Of a stretch of DNA of 64,000 bases, positions 15,036-22,752 are shown one piece after another. A program made the translations under genes and the position numbers. The stretch lies in contig NZ_CP047045.1 of the NCBI RefSeq assembly GCF_009792355.1, positions 2,568,501-2,632,500 on the forward strand. Reading direction: 5' to 3'. The notes under the pieces were generated by a model, which was given only the letters and a program-made list of their open reading frames with translations, made no database searches and was not told the origin of the DNA. This stretch comes from Terricaulis silvestris. GTDB taxonomy: Bacteria; Pseudomonadota; Alphaproteobacteria; Caulobacterales; Aquidulcibacteraceae. Within the stretch, counting starts at the first letter, position 1, and each line of letters starts with the position of its first letter.

Positions 15036-16207
15036 TGTTCCAACGCTTCTTCACCGAACTGCGCGCGGCGCATTTGCCGGTCAGCCTCAAGGAATACCTT
15101 GTGCTGGTCGAGGCGCTGGAGAAGGACGCCATCGCGCCGAACGTGGAGGAATTCTATTACCTCTCGCGCGCTGCGCTGGTGAAAGACGAGCGGCATCTGG
15201 ACAAGTTCGACCGCGTGTTCGGGCACGTGTTCAAGGGGCTGGATAAAACCGACGAAGCCATCAACGCGGAAATCCCGGCGGAATGGCTGAAGTTGCTGAC
15301 GGAAAAATTCCTGACCGACGAAGAGAAGGCGCAGATCGAAGCGCTGGGCGGTTGGGAGAAGTTGATGGAGACGCTGAAAGAGCGGCTCGAAGAACAGAAA
15401 AAGCGCCACGAGGGCGGCAACAAGTGGATCGGCACTGGCGGCACCTCCCCGTTCGGCAATGGCGGCTACAATCCTGAAGGTGTGCGCATTGGCGGCGAAG
15501 GCGGCCAGCGCAAGGCCGTGAAGGTGTGGGAAAAGCGCGAGTACAAAAACCTCGACGATTCCGTCGAGCTTGGCGTGCGCAACATCAAGCTGGCGCTGCG
15601 GCGGTTGCGCAAGTTCGCGCGCACCGGCGCGCCGGATGAATTGGACCTCGGCGGCACCATCAAGAAGAGCGCGAAGGAAGGCTATCTCGATATCGTGCTG
15701 CGGCCGGAGCGGCGCAATGCGGTGAAGGTCCTGCTGTTCCTCGATATCGGCGGCTCGATGGATTCGCACGTGAAGCTCTGCGAGGAGCTGTTCTCGGCGG
15801 CGCGCACCGAGTTCAAGAGCCTCGAATTCTTCTATTTCCACAATTGCCTCTATGAGAGCGTGTGGAAGGACAACCGTCGGCGTCACGACGAGAAGACGTT
15901 GACTTGGGACGTGCTGCACAAGTTTCCGCACGACTACAAAATAGTGTTCGTCGGCGACGCGACCATGAGCCCGTACGAGATCACCTACCCTGGCGGCTCG
16001 GTAGAGCATTGGAACGAAGAGCCGGGCGCGCTGTGGCTGCAGCGGTTGGAGCAGGTCTATGAGCGGCTGGTCTGGCTCAATCCGACGCCGCGCGCGCATT
16101 GGGACCACACGCCGTCGATCCAGGTGGTGCGCGAGATCATCGGCGACCGCATGTTTCCGCTGACGATCCAGGGGCTCGACGCGGCGATGCGTGAACTCAG
16201 CCGGTAG
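15035..16207 (+). CDS. VWA (CoxE-like) protein, partner of MoxR
   Basis: This 390-residue protein begins at GTG 15035, overlapping the MoxR stop. The N-terminal ~200 residues are charged and helical (SLKEYLVLVEALEKDAIAPN), followed by a short Gly-rich linker (GTGGTSPFGNGGYNPEGVRI). From ~225 on is a von Willebrand A domain with MIDAS motif DIGGSMD (the DxGxS metal site) and later Thr/Asp in the VGDATMSPYE region. The domain order and length fit CoxE/VWA proteins that work with MoxR. No membrane segment is seen, so it is probably cytoplasmic. A protease gene follows after 16 bp on the same strand. Confidence 0.9.
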   Translation: MFQRFFTELRAAHLPVSLKEYLVLVEALEKDAIAPNVEEFYYLSRAALVKDERHLDKFDRVFGHVFKGLDKTDEAINAEIPAEWLKLLTEKFLTDEEKAQIEALGGWEKLMETLKERLEEQKKRHEGGNKWIGTGGTSPFGNGGYNPEGVRIGGEGGQRKAVKVWEKREYKNLDDSVELGVRNIKLALRRLRKFARTGAPDELDLGGTIKKSAKEGYLDIVLRPERRNAVKVLLFLDIGGSMDSHVKLCEELFSAARTEFKSLEFFYFHNCLYESVWKDNRRRHDEKTLTWDVLHKFPHDYKIVFVGDATMSPYEITYPGGSVEHWNEEPGALWLQRLEQVYERLVWLNPTPRAHWDHTPSIQVVREIIGDRMFPLTIQGLDAAMRELSR

Positions 16208-16223
16208 CGAAGGCCGGGCGGAA

Positions 16224-17324
16224 ATGCAAAATAGCGGCATGCAGAACGCCCCCCTCCGCGCCCTCGCCGCCCTTACCCTTGTCGCGCTCGCCGCCTGCGG
16301 CCGGCCGCAGGCGATTGATACCGAAGGCGCCGATCCGCGCGTAGTGCAAGCGCGGGGCACGCTAGCGGAGAGCGAACAAGCGACAATCGCGATCTTTCAA
16401 TCGGCGGCGCCGTCTGTGGTGCTGGTGATCAGCGGCGATCCGAGCGGGTTCAGCGGCGAAGTTGGCGCCGGCACCGGATTCGTGTGGGACGCGGCGGGGC
16501 ACGTGGTGACGAACAACCACGTCGTGCAAGGCGCGCAGACTGTGATCCGCTTGCCGGGTGGAGAAGACATTCCCGCCGAAGTGATCGGCCGCGCGCCGCA
16601 ATACGACGTCGCGGTGCTGCGCTTGCAGCGCGCGGTGGGCTCGCCGGCGCTGCCATTGGGAACGTCGAACGATCTGCAAGTCGGACAAGCCGTGTTTGCG
16701 ATCGGAAATCCGTTCGGGTTCGATCGCACGATCTCAGCGGGCATCGTCAGCGCGTTGGGACGGCAGTTGCCGACCCAAGAAGGCCGCGAGATCGCGGACG
16801 TGATTCAGACTGACGCGGCAATCAATCCTGGCAATTCCGGCGGACCTTTATTGGATTCTGCGGGCCGGGTGATCGGGATGACGACGGCGATCTTCTCGCC
16901 ATCTGGTGCGTACGCTGGCGTTGGCTTTGCGGTGCCGATCGACACCATCGCGCGCGTCGTGCCGCAATTGATCGAGACCGGCCGCGCGCCGATTGCCGGG
17001 ATTGGCATTGTCGCGGCGGATCAATCGGTGGCGACGCGGCTCGGCGTTGAAGGCGTGCTGGTCTGGCAGACCTCCGGCAGTTCGCCGGCGGCACGCGCCG
17101 GGTTGCGCGGCACCAACCCGCAAGCCGGCGAATTGGGTGACGTCATCGTCGCCGCCGAAGGCGCGCCGGTGCGGCGGCTTTCGGATCTCACCAACACGCT
17201 CGACCGCTTGGGCGTGGGCGGCACCGTGAATCTCACGGTTCGTCGCGACGATCGCAACGTGGATGTGCAAGTTCAGATCGAAGACATCGGCGGCCGCGAA
17301 ACCGCGGTGACAATCCGGAAGTGA
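16224..17324 (+). CDS. HtrA/DegP-like serine protease, lipoprotein
   Basis: This 366-residue protein begins at ATG 16224. The N-terminus is a lipoprotein signal with lipobox LVALAAC, so the mature protein is probably lipid-anchored in the periplasm. The trypsin-like domain has a full triad: His in VTNNHVVQG, Asp in YDVAVLRLQ, and Ser in AINPGNSGGPLL. One PDZ domain follows (ATRLGVEGVLVWQTSGSSPA, then LGDVIVAAEGAPVRRLSDL). A single PDZ makes it DegS-like in layout, but the lipid anchor is unusual. It is 16 bp downstream of the VWA gene and may share its transcript. The stop is 3 bp from the opposing lipocalin stop. Confidence 0.9.
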   Translation: MQNSGMQNAPLRALAALTLVALAACGRPQAIDTEGADPRVVQARGTLAESEQATIAIFQSAAPSVVLVISGDPSGFSGEVGAGTGFVWDAAGHVVTNNHVVQGAQTVIRLPGGEDIPAEVIGRAPQYDVAVLRLQRAVGSPALPLGTSNDLQVGQAVFAIGNPFGFDRTISAGIVSALGRQLPTQEGREIADVIQTDAAINPGNSGGPLLDSAGRVIGMTTAIFSPSGAYAGVGFAVPIDTIARVVPQLIETGRAPIAGIGIVAADQSVATRLGVEGVLVWQTSGSSPAARAGLRGTNPQAGELGDVIVAAEGAPVRRLSDLTNTLDRLGVGGTVNLTVRRDDRNVDVQVQIEDIGGRETAVTIRK

Positions 17325-17327
17325 TCG

Positions 17328-17870
17328 CTAGCGGCTCGCGGTCTCCGCGGTGGGCGGCGCTGCCCACACCAGTTCAGCGGGGCGATAGCCAAGGCGTACG
17401 ATGCGGCTTTCGAAATCGCTGCGCTGATCGGGTGTGATGGTCTCGGCGCGCGTGAGCAACCAAAGGTAACGGCCCTCCGGTTCGCCGACGATACTCCACG
17501 AGTAATCGTCGGCGCGTTCGAGCACCCAATAGTCGGCCCAGAACGGACCGAAGAAGCTCACTTCAAGCTTTCCCTCGCCTGCTTCGCCTGCGGGACGTGC
17601 GCGGCCGTTGGCGACACGCTGTTGACCGCTGGCTTGGGTGCAGGTGTTCTTGACTGAGATCAGGCCATCGTCTCGGAGCGCGTATTCGGCGGTGGCGCGT
17701 TGGCAGCCGTTTTCGAACCTGTTGGGCAGCCGCGCTTGCTCATGCCAGAGGCCGAGATACCACTCCTGGGTAATGTAAGCGACGGGCAGCGGCTCTTCGG
17801 ATTGACGATAAACCGGATTTTGCGAGCATGCGGCCAAAAACAGGGCGATGAAGGGAATCAGGAAACGCAT
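17328..17870 (-). CDS. Outer-membrane lipocalin (Blc-like)
   Basis: This 180-residue lipocalin carries a lipoprotein signal (MRFLIPFIALFLAAC). The first lipocalin signature is altered but recognisable: YLGLWHEQARLPNRFENGCQ corresponds to the GxWyEiarlp.rfe.gc block. The later strands VKNTCTQASGQQRV, KLEVSFFGPFWADYWVLE and YSWSIVGEPEGRYLWLLTR match bacterial Blc proteins. Blc-type lipocalins bind fatty acids or lysophospholipids at the outer membrane. Length is normal. It is divergent from the serine-hydrolase-like gene at 17936, sharing a 65-bp promoter region. Confidence 0.9.
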   Translation of the reverse strand: MRFLIPFIALFLAACSQNPVYRQSEEPLPVAYITQEWYLGLWHEQARLPNRFENGCQRATAEYALRDDGLISVKNTCTQASGQQRVANGRARPAGEAGEGKLEVSFFGPFWADYWVLERADDYSWSIVGEPEGRYLWLLTRAETITPDQRSDFESRIVRLGYRPAELVWAAPPTAETASR

Positions 17871-17935
17871 AGCCGCTGGTACGCGCGGCTTGTGGGTTCG
17901 GTTCCCTTTTGGGAAAATATGCGCTGGGGAGTCGC

Positions 17936-18943
17936 ATGGATCGCCGCGCCTTCATTGCAGCTGCAGCATGCAGCGTGGTCAGCGCGTCGACGACGCAATG
18001 GGCGCGCGCGCAATCGGCTGGGCGTTTCGCAGACGCCGCGCGCTATAGCGCCGACCGCGACGGCGCGACGTTCCTGGCGGTGCGCCACGGCGTCGTGCTG
18101 GCTGAAGAGTATCCCGGCGGTTCGCGCGAGGCGCGCTGGGGCGTTGGCGAAGGCACGCGCGCGTTTGCGCCTTTGCTGGCCGCGTCACTGATCGAAGACC
18201 GGTTGATGACGCTGGATGAGCCGGTTGCGTTGACGATCGGCGATTGGGGCGCGCACCCGGTCAAGAGCACAATCTCGATCCGCGCGCTGCTCGCGGGATC
18301 GAGCGGAATTGCGTTCGGGCGGCGTGATGAGCGAACGCTGGCGAACGCGATCGCGCTTGAGCCGTCCGATCCTCCGGGCGTGCGCTTCCATGACGACGCG
18401 GCGAGCTATCTGGTGTTCACGGAAATCGCGCGACGCAAATTAGAAGCGTCCGGACGCGAGCCGGATCCGGCGCGATATCTCACGACGCGCACATTGCTGC
18501 CGATCGGGTGCGTGCCGATCGGCTGGACGCGCAACCGCGAAGGCGCCGCGCGGTTTGACGACGGAGCGGCGGTTTCGGCGCGCGGCTGGGCTCAAGCGGG
18601 CGAACTGATCCGGCGCGAAGGCGTATGGCGTGCACAGCAATTGGCAGATGACGGCGCATTGCGTGAGGCCGTGCGTGGCTCGTTTGCGGAGGCGCGAGCA
18701 GGGTTCGGACTCTGGCTCGCGGCGCCAGGACGGACGCGCGATCAGCTCAGCGTCGATAGCGATCTGTGGCGCGGCTCATCGCCAGCGCCGACCGATCTTG
18801 CGATGGCCGCGGGCGCGGGTGGACAACGGCTCTATCTCTCGCCGTCGCAAGGCATCGTGATCGTCCGCCAAGCGCGGTCCCTGGACGGAAACGCGCAATG
18901 GTCGGACGCACAATTCTTGTCGTTGGTCTGGCGCGGGTTTTAG
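17936..18943 (+). CDS. Serine hydrolase (beta-lactamase fold) lacking its catalytic Ser/Lys
   Basis: This 335-residue protein starts at ATG 17936. It has a Tat-like or Sec signal (MDRRAFIAAAACSVVSAS). The body follows the class C beta-lactamase-related fold: RHGVVLAEEYPGG, MTLDEPVALTIGDWG, IRALLAGSSGI and GAGGQRLYLSPSQGIVIVRQ. Where the SxxK motif should be, the sequence reads EGTRAF, so both Ser and Lys appear to be replaced. The YxN region (FHDDAASYLV) is also altered. It may be non-catalytic. A related gene lies at the right end of the window (63478 on). Its stop overlaps that of the opposing small gene by 4 nt. Confidence 0.75.
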   Translation: MDRRAFIAAAACSVVSASTTQWARAQSAGRFADAARYSADRDGATFLAVRHGVVLAEEYPGGSREARWGVGEGTRAFAPLLAASLIEDRLMTLDEPVALTIGDWGAHPVKSTISIRALLAGSSGIAFGRRDERTLANAIALEPSDPPGVRFHDDAASYLVFTEIARRKLEASGREPDPARYLTTRTLLPIGCVPIGWTRNREGAARFDDGAAVSARGWAQAGELIRREGVWRAQQLADDGALREAVRGSFAEARAGFGLWLAAPGRTRDQLSVDSDLWRGSSPAPTDLAMAAGAGGQRLYLSPSQGIVIVRQARSLDGNAQWSDAQFLSLVWRGF

Positions 18944-19245
18944 GCGCGTGGGCGGATTAGGAGCCCGCTGATCAAGCCGAGAATGCCGCCGCCAGCAGCG
19001 CCTGTAATCAAGTTCGAGAGGTGGACGCCGTTCTCGCCTTCGATGAGGTTGCTCCACATTGAGGTGACGCCGCTTACGGCCTCAACGTTGCCGCCAGCGA
19101 AGCCAGCCGCCACGCCGCCGAGCGCGCCGATAACGGTGCGGCCTACAATGCCGCCGCCGCCGCGCGTGAGTGCGCCCAGAACGTTGCCGCCGATCGCGCC
19201 GCCTACAGCCTGCACGATGAACGGAAGGATGGTCGCCAAATCCAT
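18940..19245 (-). CDS. Small glycine-zipper membrane protein
   Basis: This 101-residue, very hydrophobic, Gly-rich protein has two blocks of GxxxG-type repeats. The first spans residues ~10-50 (VGGAIGGNVLGALTRGGGG, then GALGGVAAGFAGG) and the second ~80-98 (ITGAAGGGILGLISGLL). A polar stretch containing MWSNLIEGENGVHLSN separates them. Glycine-zipper helices pack tightly in membranes and occur in lipoproteins, channels and toxins. No signal peptide is evident. I do not recognise a named family. It is divergent from the TIR-like gene at 19529, with a 283-bp shared upstream region holding a perfect inverted repeat. Confidence 0.65.
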   Translation of the reverse strand: MDLATILPFIVQAVGGAIGGNVLGALTRGGGGIVGRTVIGALGGVAAGFAGGNVEAVSGVTSMWSNLIEGENGVHLSNLITGAAGGGILGLISGLLIRPRA

Positions 19246-19351
19246 TGTTATTCTCCCCGAGCGCGGCCCTACCCCCGCGCGCTGATGGGCAGCTTAGAGG
19301 TTCCGTGGTCGGACACAACGAAGATTGCGTGTTGGTAATCCGCCGCGCGAA

Positions 19352-19369
19352 TGTATCGGGCGCGATACA
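19352..19369. promoter_or_regulatory. Inverted repeat, possible operator
   Basis: TGTATCG-GGCG-CGATACA is a perfect 7-bp dyad with a 4-bp centre, 107 bp from the glycine-zipper gene start and 160 bp from the TIR-like gene start. Size and symmetry fit a TetR-like operator. No regulator gene is adjacent. A second dyad, CGCCTT-N7-AAGGCG, lies at 19390-19408. The rest of the 283-bp gap shows nothing else. Confidence 0.45.
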
Positions 19370-19528
19370 CCATCTGGGTGATGCGATTTCGCCTTTGTTT
19401 TGAAGGCGCGTCGTTTGCGCCATAGCTGTCACAGACCAGTCATTTATTCACAACAGCCTGCAATGCCACATCGTGGCGCGGCGTCAGGCGCATGCTATGC
19501 CAAGCCTCAACTTAGGCCCCCCGCCCTA

Positions 19529-20308
19529 ATGACGGACGTTCGCATCATCTGCACATACGACGCGGCGAAGCTCGCGGAGACGCTGACGCGTCTTCTCGAG
19601 GCTGAGCAGCATCGCGTGCAGCTGACGATCGGGCGCCAAACCATGGGCGAACTCGAAGGCGCGCGCACATCGCGCGATGCGGTGATGCTGATCTGGTCGC
19701 CCGATGCGCGCAGCCAGAGTTACATGATCGAGTGGCAGCACAAGATTGATCCGGTGCGCCTGGTTGAGATCGCCGTGGCGCCGGGCGCACCGCGCTTTGC
19801 GCGTAAGGCCAATGTAATCGATTTCGCACACTGGCGCGGCGAACGCGGCGGCGGCGCCTGGCATGGCCTCGTCGATCGCTTGCGCGCGGTTGAAAACGTT
19901 CTCAATCCACCGAAGCCGCCATCGAAGTACGCGATGTTCGCCATGGGCATGGCAAGCGCGGCAGCGGTCACCGGCGCTGTCGTCATGCGTGTGAACGACA
20001 CCTCGCTGCCGATCATGCCGCAAGACGCCGCGGACGAACAACTCGTCGCCGAGGATCCGAACACCGGTTTGGGCGGACCGCTGAGAGCCATCGAACCCGC
20101 ATCCCTTGATGAAGATCCGCTGCGCATACGGCGCATGCCGCAGCTTCCACAATTGCGCGATACGCGGCGCGTTGCGCTGAACGACGTGCCGGAAGTGCGT
20201 TACATGGCACTGCGGGACGAAACGCTGCTTGAGCGCTTGAATGCGCTGAACCCGCTGCAGGGGATCGAAGACTTCATCGACGGCGACAACGAAGAAGAGC
20301 CGACCTGA
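19529..20308 (+). CDS. TIR-like domain protein with one membrane helix
   Basis: This 259-residue protein starts at ATG 19529. Residues ~1-125 have TIR-like alternating strands and helices: VRIICTYDAAKLAETLTRLL, HRVQLTIGRQTMGELEGART, SRDAVMLIWSPDARSQSYMI and LVEIAVAPGAP. The segment WSPDARSQSYMIEW is the counterpart of the TIR SxxW..E region, but I cannot fix the catalytic Glu without a model. A membrane helix follows near residues 131-153 (MFAMGMASAAAVTGAVVM). The C-terminal ~100 residues are acidic, with an Asp/Glu tail. It could be a signalling or NAD-acting protein tethered to the membrane. Its stop directly abuts that of the opposing Nudix gene. Confidence 0.6.
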   Translation: MTDVRIICTYDAAKLAETLTRLLEAEQHRVQLTIGRQTMGELEGARTSRDAVMLIWSPDARSQSYMIEWQHKIDPVRLVEIAVAPGAPRFARKANVIDFAHWRGERGGGAWHGLVDRLRAVENVLNPPKPPSKYAMFAMGMASAAAVTGAVVMRVNDTSLPIMPQDAADEQLVAEDPNTGLGGPLRAIEPASLDEDPLRIRRMPQLPQLRDTRRVALNDVPEVRYMALRDETLLERLNALNPLQGIEDFIDGDNEEEPT

Positions 20309-20767
20309 TTAGGCGCCGCGGCGTCCGCGCAGCCAATGCAGGATCGCCCACGCATGCGCTTCGTGGCGCATTTTGGTCAGCGCATCCGTTGGCGGCATCC
20401 AAACCAGTGCGTGGTCGGGTTCAGTCGGCGCGTTGTCGTCGGCGGAGAGTTCGACTTCGTAGAAGGTCGCCAATGAATTGCGCGGCTCGCCTTTGTTGAT
20501 CCAGTACTGGCCGGCACGCCCGATGACGCGCGTGGGCCACACGGTGAGGCCGGTTTCTTCCTGGTATTCGCGCATTAGCGCCGCCGCCTCGTCCTCGTCC
20601 GCCTCGATGCCGCCGCCGGGCAAGTCGTACTCGTAGGGCGCCTTCTTGCCGATCTGGACGATGGCCAGATTGGCTTCGCCGCGCGGGCAGATGCCGTAGG
20701 CGGTCATGCGCTCCTGATAGGTGAGGCCGGACTGGGTGTTGCCGAATTGGAGCGCGAAACGGGTCAT
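20309..20767 (-). CDS. Nudix hydrolase
   Basis: This 152-residue Nudix protein would hydrolyse a nucleoside diphosphate linked to another group. The Nudix box is intact: GGGIEADEDEAAALMREYQE followed by ETGL satisfies GX5EX7REUXEEXGU. Upstream is the usual strand segment (KKAPYEYDLPGGG) and downstream the closing strands (NSLATFYEVELSADD). Substrate is not predictable. It is divergent from the SDR gene at 20839 with a 71-bp gap. Length is typical. Confidence 0.9.
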   Translation of the reverse strand: MTRFALQFGNTQSGLTYQERMTAYGICPRGEANLAIVQIGKKAPYEYDLPGGGIEADEDEAAALMREYQEETGLTVWPTRVIGRAGQYWINKGEPRNSLATFYEVELSADDNAPTEPDHALVWMPPTDALTKMRHEAHAWAILHWLRGRRGA

Positions 20768-20838
20768 TGCGCGCGATATAGCGCGCGCGCCTGGGGCTGA
20801 CCATTGAAACCAGCCCCGCCCCGTGGCGTAAGCGCTCC

Positions 20839-21627
20839 ATGGATCTGGACCGTCTCAACGCGGTGGCGCTCATCACCGGCGCCGCCACCGGCATCGGCGC
20901 CGCGCTCGCGCGCGATATCGCTGGCCGCGCCGAGGGCGGGCTGATCCTGGTCGATTCCGACGAAGCGGCGCTTGCCGCACTAGCGGACAAGATCGAGGCC
21001 AGCACTGCCGCGCCAGAACGCATCTCCACCCTCGCCTTCGATGTCAGCGATCCAGACCGCTGGGCGCAGGCGACCGAGTTCGTGAAAGCGCAATATGGGC
21101 GGGTCGACTGGGCGCTGGTGCGCTCGGTGGAAGCGGCGAGCGCGGAAGAGAGCGATCTGGTCGATTGGGGGCGCGTGATGCCCACCAGCCTCGACGGCGT
21201 CCTCAACTCGCTGCGCGCGGTGATGCCGTTGATGCGCAGCAATTTTCAGGGCGGCGCCATCGTGGTCAGCGCGCCGGCGGCGTCGATCAAATTGGACAAG
21301 GGCGGCGGTTTCGCCCCGAAGGCGGGACTATTGCACTTGATCCAGACGGCGGCGCAGCAGGCTGCGCCGCACCCGATCCGCGTCAACGCCATTGCCCAGG
21401 GCGCTGGCGATGCGGCGCCGTGGAATGGGCTGCCATTGTTTCAAAAACTGGCGCAAGACGCCGGCGGCGCACGTGCCGCTTTCGAGAAAATTGCGGCGCT
21501 TGCGCCGCCGCTTGGGCGCTATGCGGCAACGGATGACATCACCAAGCTGATCGTCATGCTTTTGTCCGACGATAATCCCATGACGGGCGCCACGCTTGTC
21601 GCCGAGGGCGGCTATACGCTTTCATAA
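20839..21627 (+). CDS. SDR-family protein without the catalytic tyrosine
   Basis: This 262-residue protein is a Rossmann-fold short-chain dehydrogenase/reductase by its cofactor motif TGAATGIGAALA and by DVSDPDRW for nucleotide contacts. Two family landmarks are missing. NNAG is replaced by ALVRSVEAAS. The active-site YxxxK reads GFAPKAG: the Lys is there, but the position four residues earlier is Gly, with Phe at minus three. The Ser region is VVSAPAASIK. The C-terminal VMLLSDDNPMTGATLVAEGG is classic. It may bind NAD(P) without normal redox catalysis. The DUF4282 gene starts 24 bp downstream. Confidence 0.85.
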   Translation: MDLDRLNAVALITGAATGIGAALARDIAGRAEGGLILVDSDEAALAALADKIEASTAAPERISTLAFDVSDPDRWAQATEFVKAQYGRVDWALVRSVEAASAEESDLVDWGRVMPTSLDGVLNSLRAVMPLMRSNFQGGAIVVSAPAASIKLDKGGGFAPKAGLLHLIQTAAQQAAPHPIRVNAIAQGAGDAAPWNGLPLFQKLAQDAGGARAAFEKIAALAPPLGRYAATDDITKLIVMLLSDDNPMTGATLVAEGGYTLS

Positions 21628-21651
21628 GCGACGCGATTCGCGGGGTTCGCC

Positions 21652-21993
21652 ATGCAGTCCATCTTTCAGCGCTTCTTGAGCTTCGACCGTCTGATCGGGC
21701 CGACTTTGGTGCGCTTCGTGTATTATGTCGGCGCCGCCGTGATCGTGGTGTTTGCGTTGGGCGTTCTGCTGATGGCGGTGTTTTCCCTCGCGGGCGGAAA
21801 TCTCGGCGCCGGCGCGATGCAGTTGCTCGCAGTGCCGGCGGTGGCAGCCGTGGCGCTCGTGTATTGGCGCTTCCTGTGCGAGCTCTTCATGCTGGCGTTC
21901 TTGGCGTTCGATCGGTTGGGCGAAGTGCGCGATCTGATGCGCATTGCCGCTGGCCTCGATGCGCCGTCGGATCCGAACCATCCTGAGTTCTAA
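21652..21993 (+). CDS. DUF4282 family membrane protein
   Basis: This 113-residue protein has two membrane helices near residues 20-48 (VRFVYYVGAAVIVVFALGVL) and 55-82 (MQLLAVPAVAAVALVYWRFL). The polar flanks FQRFLSFDRLI and RFLCELFMLAFLAFDRLGEV fit my recollection of the DUF4282 pattern. The short C-terminal tail is cytoplasmic by the positive-inside rule. Function is unknown. It lies 24 bp after the SDR gene and is probably in the same transcript. The TAA stop overlaps by 4 nt the stop of the opposing thioesterase. Confidence 0.8.
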   Translation: MQSIFQRFLSFDRLIGPTLVRFVYYVGAAVIVVFALGVLLMAVFSLAGGNLGAGAMQLLAVPAVAAVALVYWRFLCELFMLAFLAFDRLGEVRDLMRIAAGLDAPSDPNHPEF

Positions 21994-22391
21994 TCTTTAA
22001 AGCGCGCGACGAGTACTGGCGGCACGCGGTTTACGCGGCGCGTTTTTGCGTCGAGCATGGCCCAGTTTGATTTGATCTGAACGGCGGGCTTCTCGCTTCC
22101 CCCTTTGTAAATATCGACAAAGCGTCCCCATGTGGCGCCTTGCGGCGCATCATCAACATGCGTGCGAACTTCGACGTCGTCGCCAAGCGTGAGCGCGGCG
22201 CGATAATCCGCTTCATGGCGCAGCACGACCCAGACGTAGCGATCCACCAACTCCGCGCCCGCGCGGGCGCGCCAGTGTGCGGTGGCGATGTCTTGCGCCC
22301 AGCGCAGATAGACGATGTTGTTGACGTGGCCGAGTTCGTCGATGTCGGCTGCGTCGACGGGAAAACGCTGGATGAAGGTTTCAGCGACCAT
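21990..22391 (-). CDS. Acyl-CoA thioesterase (4HBT hotdog fold)
   Basis: This 133-residue hotdog-fold protein belongs to the 4-hydroxybenzoyl-CoA thioesterase-like group. The motif DIDELGHVNNIVYLRWAQDI contains the catalytic Asp-type position and the HVNN loop. The later strands ALTLGDDVEVRTHVDDAP and AVQIKSNWAMLDAKTRRVNR complete the fold. It should hydrolyse short or medium acyl-CoA thioesters; the chain length is not predictable. It is the last gene of a minus-strand run with NnrU and the HPt protein, with gaps of about 23 bp each. Confidence 0.88.
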   Translation of the reverse strand: MVAETFIQRFPVDAADIDELGHVNNIVYLRWAQDIATAHWRARAGAELVDRYVWVVLRHEADYRAALTLGDDVEVRTHVDDAPQGATWGRFVDIYKGGSEKPAVQIKSNWAMLDAKTRRVNRVPPVLVARFKD

Positions 22392-22414
22392 GGCGGCACG
22401 CTAGCGCGAAAAGC

Positions 22415-22729
22415 TCAGGCCGCCTCAGCGGCGAATTGTTCCAGTGCGGCGAGCGCGTCTTCGAGATGCGCCTGCAGGCTTTGCATGGCGTCGGCATGAT
22501 CGGCGTTGGAGGCTTGTTCCGCAGCTTCGCAGGCGGCGGCGAGCGCCATCAGGCCGATGCCGCGCGCGGAGCCTTTCATGGTGTGCACGGCGTCGCGCCA
22601 GCTCTCGCCTGTCCCGAAGGCGGCGCGCCAGGCGTCGATCTGCATACGAAAGAGCCCCAGCACTTCGAGCTGCAAGGCGCGATCGGCGCCGGTCATGTGG
22701 TCGAAATGGGCGCGGTCGAGGACGAGCAT
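22415..22729 (-). CDS. HPt-domain phosphotransfer protein
   Basis: This 104-residue single-domain histidine phosphotransfer protein starts at ATG 22729 (MLVLDRAHFDHMTGADRA). The phospho-accepting His sits in AVHTMKGSARGIGLMALAA, the standard H-x-x-K-G-S/A motif. Four helices are predicted. HPt proteins pass phosphate between receiver domains. No kinase is adjacent; the nearest candidate is the hybrid kinase at 35241-37964, which has a receiver but no HPt of its own. It lies between NnrU and a thioesterase gene. A longer frame reaching 23497 is a shadow of NnrU. Confidence 0.88.
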   Translation of the reverse strand: MLVLDRAHFDHMTGADRALQLEVLGLFRMQIDAWRAAFGTGESWRDAVHTMKGSARGIGLMALAAACEAAEQASNADHADAMQSLQAHLEDALAALEQFAAEAA

Positions 22730-22752
22730 TGGATTGTTTTCGCGCCGGTGCC

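Noticed and set aside
15032-16360. Long minus-strand open frame (442 codons) opposite the VWA gene
   Set aside because: It lies fully antisense to a gene with clear motifs, and its composition (His/Arg/Ala/Val-rich, no domain pattern) is that of a GC-rich shadow frame.
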